Shown here piece after piece: positions 36,601 through 48,198 of a stretch of 64,000 nucleotides of DNA (positions are counted from its first letter, which is position 1; each line of letters starts with the position of its first letter). The notes under the pieces were generated by a model that saw nothing but the letters and a program-made list of their open reading frames with translations, was not told the origin of the DNA and did not search any database. The DNA is taken from the NCBI GenBank assembly GCA_011033025.1, contig WFMF01000026.1, forward strand, positions 372,001 to 436,000, read 5' to 3'. Made by a program: the position numbers and the translations under genes. Source of the stretch: Beroe forskalii. Its lineage: Eukaryota > Ctenophora > Nuda > Beroida > Beroidae.

Positions 36601-39600
36601 CAATCAGACACGACCATTACCCGGCTCTCCTGTTTCCACGGCCTCCTACAACTCATGAACTCGCTATACCAAGTCGACATCAGCATTGATCACGTGACAG
36701 TGCCAGGTACCATGGTGCCGCTGGTCCGTGACACCTGGTTCCGGGGCAATACCACCCTCTACACCATGTTCCAACACCCCCAGACACTCACCGTAACAGA
36801 TCGGTACACCTCGGAGACCTCAAATGTCAACCTCATCCGGTCTCTGAGACCTAAACCTGCCTCTACGGGGAGTGACGATGCGTTGACAGCGGTGAGGAAG
36901 CTGATAGAAGCCGCCCGACCGGGCTGTAACTTCTGCGACACAGACCACACAGTGGAGGACTCCTTTGGGAGGGTGCGGGTGGCGCAGAGCAACATCTTCA
37001 CTGCCGAGAACTCGTTCCGCTTCCTGGACTACTCAGGGCTGGTGATACCGGGGGACATCCACTCCTTCCTGGAGATGGACTACCCTACTCTCCGGAGTAT
37101 GGTAGTGGAGGCTGCAGTACCCTGGTTCAGGAACATACACTCCCTACACGGAGCTAACACCCACCCTATCATGGTATGGGATATCATGAGCAAGGCAGGA
37201 GCCAGCCAGGTCCACCCCCATATCCACACCTTGCTGGGGAGGGGCAGATACCCCGGCAAGTGGGGCCTCATGGACCAGGCCCGGACTCGTTACCATGACG
37301 ACACAGAAGGGAGGGACTATCTCCAAGATATTGTGGACTTGCACGTGTCCCTGGGACTAGGGATACGTTACCGGTCAGCTGCAGTGATAGTGAGCATCAA
37401 CCCCGTCAAGGACAGGGAGATATGGGTCATTGGGACGGGTAACATAACGGATTGGACCTGGCTGCACTACCTGGCGTACCGGACCTTTATAGATGAGCTG
37501 GAAGTGTACTGTTTCAGTCAGTCGATGGCACTGCCTGTATCTCACGTGACAGGGAAGAGGGGAGAGGGTGTTTCAGGAGACCTGATGGTGGCTAAGATAG
37601 GGGCACGGGGGGACTGTACCAGCCCTTTTAATGATGTCAGTGCGTTAGAGTTGTATGCTACTAACAGCATAGCAACGGATTACTACGAAACTATGAGGGC
37701 TTTCCAGAGAACTTTCCACAAATATAGTGGCCCTTGAAAACTCGGACAATTGAATAGAGTTAGGTTATCAAATTCTATATTAACTCACCTTATCAATTAT
37801 TTTGTATTTGTGTTCAGGTAATATTCTACTTTGTATAGAATTCTAATTCTGATGAAATACTAATATGTGTTGAATACAAGAATATTCAACACTACTTTAT
37901 ACAATCAAATTTGAGGAATGCTAAAGATGAATGTACGAATGAAAATTCGAAGATGTCAAATTCCTGAATAAAACTTGTTGTGTCATTGCCCTCCAATCAA
38001 AACTAAATTAAAATATTCGATCAAGGCACTTAATAAACCCCCAGCGCAAAAAATAGGCGATTTAACGTCACGAATCTGGGAATGTTGTGAGAAAAACGAT
38101 TTTGTAAACCAACCTACTACATTATGCTATGATAATGACGTCATCTTAACCGCCTATTTCTCGAATGAGTATAGCCACAGCATTTAACCTGTTCCTTATT
38201 GAGATGCTTCATTCATCACACTTCATGCTACTCAGGTCCATTAACATTAAGATCGATGAGTGAAAGCCCATTGGATATAGGAATATATTGAATATTTAAT
38301 ATTGCGTAACATGATAATGTTGTGGAGGCTGAGTAGAGGCCAGTGGAGGCTGAGTGGAAGCTATTGGAGATTGAGTGAAGGCTAGTGGAGGCTAGTGGAG
38401 GCTGACTGGGGACTCAGTGGAGACTAGTGGAGGCTGACTTGAGGCTAGTGGAGACTGAGTTAAGGCTAGTGGAGACTGAGTGGACCCTAGTGGAGGCTAG
38501 CGGAGCCTAGTGGAAGCTGAGTGGAGGCTAGTGGAGGCTGAGTGAAGGCTAAGTGGAGGCTGTGTGGAGGCTAGTGGAGCCTGAGTGGAGCCGAGCCTAC
38601 TGGAGGCTGAGTGGAGCCTAGTGGAGGTTGAGTGGAGGATAGTTGGAGCTGTCTGAAAGTTTGAATCTATAATTCCAAATTTGTGCACATTTTACCAGTT
38701 TCAGCCTCCATTTTGTTTCATGGAGGCTAGTTAATTTAAGCTTAAACCATCCTCCAAATAGCCTCCATTAGCCTCCTTATTAATGCCCTAGCCTCTACGA
38801 AAATGTTATATTTCAGTTTCCGTGGAGGCTAATGGAGGCTAATTCTTCAGTGGCGGTTAGTGGAGGCTAAAGCAAAATTTTAGCCTCCATGGAGGCTGCG
38901 TGGAGGCTGAGTGTCGGCTAATGGAGGCTAGTGGAAGCTAATTAGCCTCCGGAGTGGAGGATATTTTTCAAAAATTAGCCTATTGCAACCATTAGCCTCC
39001 ATGGAGGCTAATTCTTGCAATTAGCCTCCACTCAGCCTCCACTCAGCCTCCACCCAGCCTCCACTAAGACTCCATGGAGGCTAATGGAGGCTAATTTTGG
39101 TCATGTTCCTGTGGTTAAACTTTGCCAATTATGCTGTCTCGTTGGACAAAATAAAATTATTCTAAATTATTACTCAAGTAACTATGAACATAGAAAAGGT
39201 ACTAAAATCATTTCGCGTTCTTTGCATCCTCAGCTGAAGAAAAGACAGCAGATTTGATGGAAAAGAACGAAAACATAAACTTGCTTACGGACGAAGTCGC
39301 CAGTTTAGAAAACACGGCACTGAAGATTATGAAAACTAATGAGAGGCTCAAAGAACAGCATGTGAGTCGTAATAATATCCCTCATTCTGATACAGATCTG
39401 TGTGATCTCATACGAACCCTGCACCCCTGTAACTCTAACTGGTAAGGTAGCACCCTCTACCCTAAACCCCTTTAACCAGCTAGGTAGCACTACACCTTTA
39501 ACTGGGTAGTTACCATCCATAATTACATAATTCTACACCCAATCAACTGATCAAGAACCACCCTTCTCCCTGCCCCCTTTCACGTTGCCAGGCGTTGCCT

Positions 39601-40565
39601 GGCCCCCTCTGCGGACAGACAACGGACCTGGCAAGTTTCACGAGTTTGTTACCACCCTCTTCTCACCAGTTAGGTACTGCCCACCAGGAAGCAACAGCCT
39701 CAGTGGTCTCGGAGATAAAACTCCAAAGTGAGATGGTGGATTCCGTCATCTCCAAACGCGGACTCTGTGCTCGATCAACCGACCCTCGCCACTCAGGTCG
39801 ATACCCTCAGACGGGACATCTTGCAGAAACGGGCAGACATTCAGGCGCTTCATGTGAGTTGTCAAAAGCAGGGAAATACTGCAACATTTCAAAGAATGTA
39901 AGAAAATGATCATTTCAAAAACAACGGAGCTCGCATAATTCCACTTGGATTAAGTGGTCTGTACCTTTCAGAGATATCAAATTATTTTTCACATAAGGTT
40001 TGCATCAGAATCTATTCGAATATTGAAATTTCCACATTTTCCATACTATTTGAATCTCTGTAGAACATCCGCATGTATTTTCAGCACCATCAAAGGAGGG
40101 TAATGGTTCCAATGGAAGTGTATCAGTGCATGGTACAGTGTGTACAGAGCGCTGAGATAGAACTGCAGAAGAGCGTGAAGAGCAAAGAGGTACGGGGTCG
40201 GGTGTTTATTGTTTTATTAGAGGGTTTATTAGGGGGTTTATAAGGGAGTTAATTGATGTATTCAGTATTGAGGTAAATATATTCGATGTGGATCTTGCTG
40301 TTGTTAGAAATTTCAATGACAAATATTGAATTTTCAGAGCCCTAGATACTATCAACCATCCAATATCAAGAATGATACATATTTCATTTAGTCACTTCAT
40401 CATCTTCTTCAGACGTTAGAGAAGAAATTCAACAAGCAGGACACGATTCTGTCAGACGAGTTTGAGAGGTTGGGACTTACCCCTGAACAACGGGAGCGAC
40501 TCATGGCGCTTGCAGCTTCTGTTAGTGATGCCGCAGAGACTTCAGAGTCAAATGTGGAGACTTAG
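30614..40565 (+). CDS. Coiled-coil protein, possibly TSNAXIP1-like, split by a 6-kb transposon in an intron
   Basis: Exons with consistent phase: 30,614-30,716 (start MPTEIITTKRN), 31,261-31,361, 31,523-31,696, 31,824-31,907, 32,275-32,445, 32,759-32,894, 39,234-39,361, part of about 39,591-39,873 (borders uncertain; ends TLRRDILQKRADIQALH), 40,085-40,189 and 40,413-40,565 (stop). The first half is charged with no clear fold. The segment LWDEVSNSCNLYSPVLGDI recalls the N-terminal region of translin-associated factor X-interacting proteins (FREVFECFIEDFKTYKPLL), and the later exons are helical and heptad-like (LLTDEVASLENTALKIM). Such proteins are linked to sperm and cilia in animals. The family call is weak, but the gene model is strong because phase 1 is kept across the 6.3 kb intron with the inserted element. 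Confidence 0.7.
30885..31170. mobile_element. Degenerate copy of the 315-bp MITE
   Basis: Shares GAGGGGGGAGTCTGGCCAAT and TTTCACTAGAAAATCATGAA with the copies at 11,246 and 19,474, but CG sites have mostly turned into TG/CA and the terminal repeats are eroded. It lies in the first intron of the coiled-coil gene and is clearly older than the nested copies. Confidence 0.75.
33178..33412. repeat. Left subterminal minisatellite
   Basis: About 230 bp of tandem GGAGGCTGAGT and GGAGCCTAGT units (~21-bp double unit) directly inside the left TIR. Confidence 0.85.
34398..34766 (+). CDS. Small secreted cysteine-rich protein
   Basis: A 122-residue single-exon frame. Residues 1-19 are a clear signal peptide (MMVILAVLLFSALLGVTES). 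The mature part is rich in cysteine (SCFD, LCSLDDECMGFACDNYCDSS, CCLVRF, VGCVEDG) with spacing that suggests disulfides and recalls PAN/apple-like modules, but I do not recognise the family. No transmembrane segment follows. It lies inside the 6-kb TIR element, ~1.4 kb upstream of the HIT/GalT-like gene. It could be the last exon of a longer gene, but the signal peptide start argues that it is complete. Confidence 0.7.
   Translation: MMVILAVLLFSALLGVTESQYSCFDTVPGVYLGYRMLYPAAYTSPLRHAHHLCSLDDECMGFACDNYCDSSDRCCLVRFMENMEHKNVGDEGFDEYMSRVTHSGKGEQYRSFVKKVGCVEDG
34780..34945. repeat. GCAGCATTAACGAT tandem repeat
   Basis: About ten imperfect ~15-bp units directly after the stop codon of the Cys-rich gene, in its presumed 3' UTR. 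Confidence 0.75.
35131..35161. repeat. (GTTTT)n microsatellite
   Basis: Six uninterrupted GTTTT units inside the 6-kb element. The rest of 34,950-36,207 shows no gene; 35,335-35,455 is a GC-rich patch of unknown nature. Confidence 0.9.
36208..37737 (+). CDS. Membrane-anchored HIT/GalT-like superfamily protein
   Basis: Two exons, 36,208-36,307 and 36,533-37,737, joined in phase, give 434 residues. Residues ~9-27 (LVIIASLATLTNISLFY) form one hydrophobic segment near the start, as in type II Golgi or ER proteins. The catalytic-like region has CNFC (possible metal site), AQSNIFTAENSFRFLDYSG, IPGDIHSFLEM and AGASQVHPHIHTLLGRG. The HPHIH stretch, preceded by AGAS, matches the histidine-triad fold shared by galactose-1-phosphate uridylyltransferases (AGASxPHPHxQ) and HIT hydrolases; here the last position is His rather than the Gln of GalT. 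Substrate unknown. The reading frame is GC-rich compared with its surroundings. It sits inside the 6-kb TIR element, so it may be a captured or cargo gene. Confidence 0.75.
38325..39090. repeat. Right subterminal minisatellite with inverted blocks
   Basis: About 320 bp of GGAGGCTAGT/GGAGGCTGAG units, then shorter blocks with many TAGCCTCCATGGAGGCTA palindromes and a final run in the opposite orientation next to the right TIR. It mirrors the left end of the 6-kb element. Confidence 0.85.
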
Positions 40566-40569
40566 AGAC

Positions 40570-43240
40570 GAACATACTAACTTAAAAGTTAGAGAATAGA
40601 GACATTTAGATGCTAGTGTAATAACTTAGGGACATTTAGAGTCACAAATATATAAACTATCCGATTTCACAGTAGTCGATACTGAATCAAAAATCATTGA
40701 TGATGCAGCAATTCATTGCAGTTTATTAGTTAGTCAGAGTATCATAGTGAATCATTATTTTGTTTATATCATGTAATAAAACGGTTTGTGTTTAGTTTAA
40801 TGATGATGAAGCTGCAGTCAGCTATCACTTGTTACCCAATCTTTATCTTCATGTGTTATATCTCAGACAGCAAAGTTCAATGTAACAGTATATATCGAAT
40901 AGTGGACCCATTCGTCCATTTATGAGAATAATATTTCACCAGAATTTCGGAGATTTCACGTCTTAGTTTGTATAATTGTTTGAGTTATTAACATCCACGA
41001 GTTTTTTGTATCATTTCTTTGAATCCTACTCGAAAATATTCAGTTATCTGATTGCATTCGTGTCGAGATATTTTAATCTACCCCCTCATATCCAATGCTG
41101 AATTGTTCGTACTATGAAGGTTGAACTGTCCATACAAGGTTGTGACCAAAACAAATGGGGCCGTCACAAGGGATTTGCACATATTTGGTACGCGCGACGA
41201 CATTTTGATGTAAAATCAAAACTTTTTTGCATTTAGTGTGTGCAGTGATCTGAATGAAGAATTTGCGCGCGCGCGCGGCACATTAAATAGTGCGCGCACG
41301 GCTCAGCTCATTTTGTCAATGTGACACTAGTGTCATGTGTGCACGTCAGCCAAAAGCAACTCGCAAAAGGGAAGTAAAAGGGTCAATTTAAATGTCAAGT
41401 TTGGTCCCACAGCCCGTTTCCACACTGTTTTAGCCCAAGGAAAACTTTTCCCATCTATCTCGAGTGGTGGCCGGCGGGGTCTTGGCTTTATCGAACCAGA
41501 CCTTTTTATTTCTACCCTTTTGAAATGTTGCTTTAACTGAGTAACATACACCGCAGTGTGTCATATTGACCAAGAGAGCTCAGCCGTTCAAGAGGTTATG
41601 AAGTTAGCCAACCATCCTCTTATCTCTGGACACGAATTGTTTAATAGGAGTCGTTTGAGATTGGTTGGAAACCTCTGGAGAAAGGGAATTGGAAATCAGC
41701 AAAGACTGGAGCCATAAATAGAATCAACCAAACCGAGATTCGAAAAAATTTGAGTTGAGAAGTGTTCCTTAGTAATTTATACTTTAAATTTTAACTGTTT
41801 AAGTTAGAAACCAAGCTATCGTTTGCACTTCTCAAGAGTGTGCTGATATCAGTGAGGGGTTCCCGAGGGAGACAACTACGCAATGTTGAGCTTTCGATCT
41901 CTGACATATCGTTTAATTTAATTCCGGATGGGTTGTCAGAGAGTTACTCCTCGCCTAAATTCTAAAGTTTCATTTGCTGATATTGTTGGCCATATTAGTA
42001 TTAGTAAGATAATTAAACTGATGATTCACGGGTATTTTGGAAGATGTTTAAGTTAGAAGAAAAAGCGTTCTCAAATTGTATTGTCGATAATGGCCCATTT
42101 TGACCTTCGTATTACCTTAATCTCTTTCTGCTTTCAACCCTATTCAAAGTCACTTTAAACTGTTAAAAAAGGCTTTTCAGCAGAGTATACACCTGGAGTA
42201 AAGAGGATTACGAATCTAACTCAGCTCCCTACGGTAGGAGGGTCTAGAATTTTGTGAAAGCTAAGACTCTAAGAGGGGTTTGCAATTATCAACATATTGT
42301 AATCCTTTGTTGTTTACTTGGAGGACAGATTGGTAAAAGATTGGTGACACACACCATGAAGTAATTCCCTGCAATTCACCTCTAATTTAATCACTTAGTA
42401 AGCTAATATCTTGATTAAACTAGGATACCCATGCTTAAAATTATAACAATAGGTATAATCGTGATTAAACTTGATAAATACACTGCTATTTGTGGCTGTA
42501 TAACTAAAATAGTCCAACTATGATGTCCTTATTACGTCAATATTAGGAAGTTAGGAACGTTATTCTATCGATAAAATCCGCAGTATTTGAGTATTTGACA
42601 CTTTCACCATCTATTTCTAATGCTCATATTTCGTTAATAAACTTCGATCAGGTAATTAAAAATGCCATATTGCTGAACACCATGTTAAATTTTAAAGCGA
42701 TTTGGCTGTTCAAACTGATCATCGGTTGTTATAACTACTCTTATTTTGTTAACTAAACAACGCAGCTCGGCCGTTTATGTCGAGTGAAAAATTATATTAT
42801 GTTCTATTATTTTATTTTATTATATTTTGCTCTTGGATCCATTCCATGAACAGTGGGGCGTTCAAACGTATTAAATTTAAAAGAATAGATGATTCGATCA
42901 TCGATTTAATTATACGTTTGCAATCTTAAAATAAAACTTAGTTTTAGCTATTTTAATATTTGCTACGCCTAGATCACAGGATTTGCAACATATGTTGCAA
43001 ATTTCATGTCCTTCTCGACTATAAAGCTTAATAATCTATTCCACATCCATAATGTGCTATCATTCCAACCTATCCACGCGGTAGTTGGATTACAAAAGTC
43101 GCATGAGTTTATTTACAGTAGTCACGGACATTTTTTCTTTTCTCTTTTTTTGCTTTCTCAGACCTATTTCCAAAATCTAAAATTTTTCGATAGAATCCGA
43201 AACATTTTATAAAGGAGCACATATTAACATCATATTTTCT
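40570..43240. other. Intergenic stretch
   Basis: 3' flank of the coiled-coil gene (AATAAA near 40,775), then AT-rich DNA with a CG-rich patch at about 41,265-41,305. Exons of the next gene may hide here, but I could not support any. Confidence 0.45.
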
Positions 43241-43251
43241 TACTAATCTAG

Positions 43252-44618
43252 CTCCAGTTCTTTCGTTCTGGCTCGTCAATAAAGTGTAAAGGAGCTCTGT
43301 CAGTACTGTTGGACGTAAGTGTGCTTGTTAGTCTAGAGTTTGCATAATACGTTATCACCGTTGCAACCAACCAATGCTTGAGTATTGTTTAAAAACGGTC
43401 GTGATTTATAACTAGCACTTTGCTTGTGATAACTCGCTTCTGTCTCATCATTTTTGAACACTGGTGTACTGTAATTTGTAATCGTTTTTGATTTCAGCGA
43501 CCAGTTTCCTGTTATGGCTAACTTTGTAGCTCGAGACGATATCTGGTAGGCTTCGAAACTTCGTATTACTATTAGCAGTGACCAAATCGATTTAAATTCT
43601 ATATGAACAAAACTTATTTGAATGAATATTTTTTGTTGCAAATATACCACTAAAATACGCAAATGAGTAACAATTGTTTCTTATTTTCTGGAAAATCCAC
43701 ATCTGTAGAGAGAATACCGCCTCTAAAAGTTGGACAAACAAATGGGGATTCCTAACGTCGGAATACAAAGATGTAATTAGTCTTTTCAATCTCAATCTTA
43801 ACTATAGCTCGAGTCGAAGTTTAGGGTATTTTTCTGAGACCAGTTTTCCTTTCTTTTCTATGAGACATATTTCGTACACCCTTAACTTTTAAACTCTGCA
43901 CAACATTGCAGATGTTTGACAAGAGCAGAGCCATGAGGAAAGGCCAGCAGGTGAAGTCAGACGAAGACTCTGTCGTTTTCCCACCCATTGAAGACGGAAA
44001 ACCTCTGACCCAGGGACAGAACGTGTCTCTCATTCCCAAAACAAGCGGACAGGTTTGTTAGAAACATAGTCTTCTAAAGACATGCTGGAAAATTGAGAAA
44101 TCGGAAGCAAGTAAGAATTACTGGCAGGGTGTGACTGGTATGGTTTCCATGGTGCTCATATAAACAGTTTTATATTGCAGTAATAAACTGATGTATTGAA
44201 GTTCACAACAGTTGTGGATCTTTTCCATCGGACCCATCTCGATCATAGATCAACGAAAGACAATTGGATGTCCATTGTCCTTGTGCACTGGACAAAATTT
44301 AATTTTTAGGAATTTACCTATCAATGTCCAACTCCAATGGATCGATTAGACAGAATATTCCGAACGAAAGTATTTCCATCATAGTCGTACATCTGATGCC
44401 TGATGGATGTTCATGAACAATATTGACAACTCTTGTGATCATTTCAAGGAACTGGTCGCTATATGACCCGGTATCTAACGCCCTTATTCTCTCAGTGTGT
44501 GGGGTGGAAAGTTGGAACAGAACACAGACTCAACCCATTCGGAAGTGCAGCCAGTGAAGCGGCCCCCAGACAGGACCTGGCCAGAAAGTTGGGGTGGCCC
44601 AAAGAGGCGCTACTCTGA
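43252..44618 (+). CDS. C-terminal exons of an unrecognised protein
   Basis: Three exons in phase 0 with good splice sites: 43,252-43,314 (FFRSGSSIKCKGALSVLLD), 43,912-44,052 (MFDKSRAMRKGQQVKSDED, then PPIEDGKPLTQGQNVSL) and 44,496-44,618 (CVGWKVGTEHRLNPFGSAAS, ending LGWPKEALL and TGA). Upstream exons are not identified; an alternative is a short protein starting at ATG 43,912. The end of the last exon (about 44,565-44,620) is repeated with changes at about 44,622-44,690, after the stop. Function unknown. Confidence 0.55.
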
Positions 44619-44699
44619 GCGGCTCCCAGACAAGACCTAGTCAGAGCCCAGAAAGTTAGGGTGGCCCAAAGAGGCGCTACTCTGAGCAGACTCCCAACA

Positions 44700-47600
44700 A
44701 CCGCTCTATTATTCAACAAGCCTTTTTTAATTTACTGCTACGCTTTCAACGAGGACTATAAGTGCTTCTTGATCATTCAGTGAATGTTTTCTTTAGAAAA
44801 CGGGTATTTTCTTATTAACTACCTATAGGGGATTGTCATGCTGGACAATTGTAATGCATAATGTTGTGAATTATATTAAAGTTGAGAATTTTATGTTTTT
44901 ATATTTGCAATGATATTAAATCAACACAGTCAATTATTGCCGCTTCATTGGATTTCCTTAATTCGGAGTTCCCAGTGAAAACAATCAGGCATAATAGAAC
45001 TTTTTACCAGTTCAAGAATCAAGGGCAGTCCATTGGAGACGTCCAAACTAAAGGGGGATTTTCGAAAAAAGCGTAAATTTAAGAAATCGGGGGCATTGGC
45101 AGGAGGCTATATGCGGGCAGCTGTATTCTGCAAATCAGGACCTGGGTAAATTAAATGCGGATTTCGGAATTTCCACACATTGATAATCGTCTGTCGATTG
45201 TCAATTCTCAGCAATCAAGACAAGAGTTGGAGTGAAGATAATCATGCTATTTACTGCTTTAGAAATTACAACTTCACCATTATTACTGCAATATGGGACT
45301 GTTCATGATCTCGGCACGCACGGCGCTTTTTGCAGAAATTACATTCCTTCGTCTTCCTTCGTCTTCCTTCGTCTTCCTGGTCCTCTCTTTCCTCCAGAAG
45401 TCCTCAACTCCCACCATGCAAGGAGTACAGTTGAAGTAGCGAGCAGTAGGAAAAGGTATACCAACCATCTTCAACAGACTATTTGAGTTGCTTCTTGTAC
45501 ACCAGCCTTTTCAAGGAGAACAAATTCACTCTAAGGGGTGTCTCTGATAGCACAGAACTCACATGCCTCCTCTTTGTCAGAAATGGAATAAAAAGCATTA
45601 TACCCCTCCCAAGCTTGTTTTGGCGACCGTATAAGTTTGGTTATACGGTCTCCATTGAATTACAGTGCAAAAAAGCTGAAAATGAAATTTGATTTTATAA
45701 AAGAGCACTCAAAAATCTACTTAAGCGTTGAATCGGACGAGGTCGTCAGACAGTAGGAAAAAATACTGTTGTTTGGTCATAGAATAGTCGGTCCTAGCTG
45801 TTTCCGGTCGGGGTATAATCCGGTTCCATGATCTCAGCTGTGACCGTATGGTGATAATGAACTCGGCACGCCTCGTCCATTATCCACCTTACACAGTCTC
45901 GGCTGTCGCCTCGACCATGTAAGTTGCGGTATACGGTCACCACTTCGACATGTAACCGCTTATTATTTGGCACGAGGTTATATACTGTCTTGGTAGGACC
46001 ACGAAATTCAGAAAGTGGGAACCAGTGGCATAACCTTTCTTGGAAAAGGCGCAATCATCCATTCGGAATAATTCGTTAGACAGACTACACGATGTAAAGA
46101 ACACGATGAAAAGAATAAACCTAATTACTTAATTAAATGATAGTTAAACGATAAACATGTCTATTTAATATGATCAATTAGCTTTTTCCTTACTCAACTT
46201 CACAAACGATTGTAAAGTGCTGCACTGGTAGTACACTGTTCCTCATTCATGTGACAGTTTGACTAAAAATGGTCAAGCTGGGATGGTTTGTTATGGTAAT
46301 AGAATGGAGAATGGGTCAATGTGAAATGCCCCCTTCTTATCATGAAAATTTCCGGAGATTTCATGGCTGCCAGGGGTCACTCAATATCAGATATCACAAC
46401 ATTGCAATGAGCTGCTGTTTGGAATAAGGAATGAGCAGTACGACTAATGTTGTATGCTGATAATATACGAATAGACATGGACATCAAGAGCCCATTGATA
46501 ATGAGGCATAAATTTCAGATAAGATACTGATCTTTTGATACAAAAATTTCCTTTAATGTCCTCTCATTAAAATGCAAGAAAACCATTAGAATTCCAATAT
46601 TTTTGCAGATCACTTGAGACGTCTATACCGGCGTATATACCCTCGATTCAGCTAGCAATTCATGTTTACCATGCCCCGCTGTTATTGATAGTCACATTGC
46701 AGGGTCTACATGTAACGCAATAAGGAGGTCTAGGGTGGATGTAACGAATGATTTGGTCTATAAACCTTGCAGGAGCTATGCTGCAGCTCTGCAGTGGCCG
46801 CATCCACTGTTATGAGTGGTACGTTTGAGTGGTATTCGAGTCACGAGTGGTATGTTAGAGTGGTATGTTTGAAGTTCTATAGTCGTCTTGCTTTGTAATA
46901 TTGTAATCTGTCGCACACTGGTGTGTGCTGTGATCAGCTTGCGCACCTGCACATACTACCGCACGTAGAATGCAGATACTTGGTAAATATAGCTTTGTTG
47001 TGAGATCTCGTGATGATCAGAGAGCAATTGGAGGCACAACATAGCTCCCTGTGTAGTGGATATGTATCTCTGAGACTCTCTAGCAACCGACATCTGTTCT
47101 ATGGTTCTTCGCGTCTATGTACCAGGGTTGTTTGCATCAAAAGTCCCATGATTTGTAAAATTATGTTTATCAAAATTTGTTTGGAACTTCACTTCTGAGT
47201 GGCAATAAACTCCTCAATGCCTGTGGTAGCTATAATTGGTCCCCCTTTCTGCCCTGTTTCCGAATTCCGTCACATTCGAAAGTTGGTGTCTGCATAGACT
47301 TAGGTAGATCGATCAAATTCTTAAACTGAAAAGATGTAAAAGTGGTCATGCATGATGCATGCTCTGCTTTGTGATACCGTAATTGTGAACATATTGTAAA
47401 CATATTCACAATGCTTTTCCTCAAATCCGCTCATGTTCAAGCACACAAGTTTAAAATGTAATAATTCATTCGATCAACCTAAGTCTATGCAGGCTCCGTA
47501 TGCTAAATGCCAGACACCAGTTTGTCTATGTGTCTGCAAAGTGTAAACTGTATGCCCAAGTCTGTGTGTCCCTCTGTCTGTATCAAGACACAGTATGTGG

Positions 47601-48190
47601 CATGTGTGCATTCTGTAAGTGTAAATGTAAATCCTTGAGTGCCAGTACACCATAAGTTTTTTGTGAGATTTGAAACAACCATGCTGCAGTGCAATAGTAC
47701 GTCAGTAGCTTGCTTACAAACATCAAGTTAAACTCTCTCACTCTCACTCTAAACTTGATCAGAAGGTGGTTTAGCAGCAGCAACTCGTTAAGTAGTATAC
47801 TACACGACACTACTCACACAGTTTGTGAACTATTCATTATATTATCATGTGGTAATATGTGAGTGCTGCGGTTCAGTTGCTATGGCACTGGCACTTGTGC
47901 TATTAACTATGTGAGAACTCAATGCTGCTATATGAGATAGTTCTTTGCATTTGTATCATTGTTCTCGTTGATCTTGTAACGTTTGAGCTTGCTTGATGAT
48001 AATTCCGAAAATACGCCGAGCAATTTAAACTTCCTAGATCAAAATTGAAGAGCTGAACATTTCAAATTATTATTTGAAATTATTATTTGAATCTTTAACA
48101 GGAACCTGAAATGGAACCTAAAATGAAGTTTGGTGATATCGTTTCAGCAAGGAAACGATAGATATCTCTTAGGTACACAATTGAGCAAAG
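44700..48190. other. Intergenic stretch
   Basis: No supported gene. 45,345-45,378 holds CCTTCGTCTT tandem units. A 48-bp inverted pair around GATATCGTTTC (about 48,136-48,165) precedes the phosphatase. The remaining short reading frames lack family features. Confidence 0.45.
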
Positions 48191-48198
48191 AGATCAGT

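Larger units (their letters stand above)
33135..39126. mobile_element. 5,992-bp TIR element carrying two genes
   Basis: The left end GGCAAAGTTTTACCACAGG at 33,135 and the right end, inverted, at 39,126 match over ~60 bp with four mismatches. The duplicated target AATTATGC lies directly outside both ends (33,127-33,134 and 39,127-39,134). Eight-bp duplications are typical of hAT and some other DNA transposon superfamilies, but no transposase is visible, so it is probably non-autonomous. Subterminal minisatellites of GGAGGCTAGT/GGAGGCTGAG lie next to each TIR. The interior holds a secreted Cys-rich protein gene and an intron-containing HIT/GalT-like gene, both intact. It is inserted in an intron of the coiled-coil gene. 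Confidence 0.85.

Noticed and set aside
45794-46054. 86-residue minus-strand frame
   Set aside because: No recognised motif, no splice support and no neighbouring exons.
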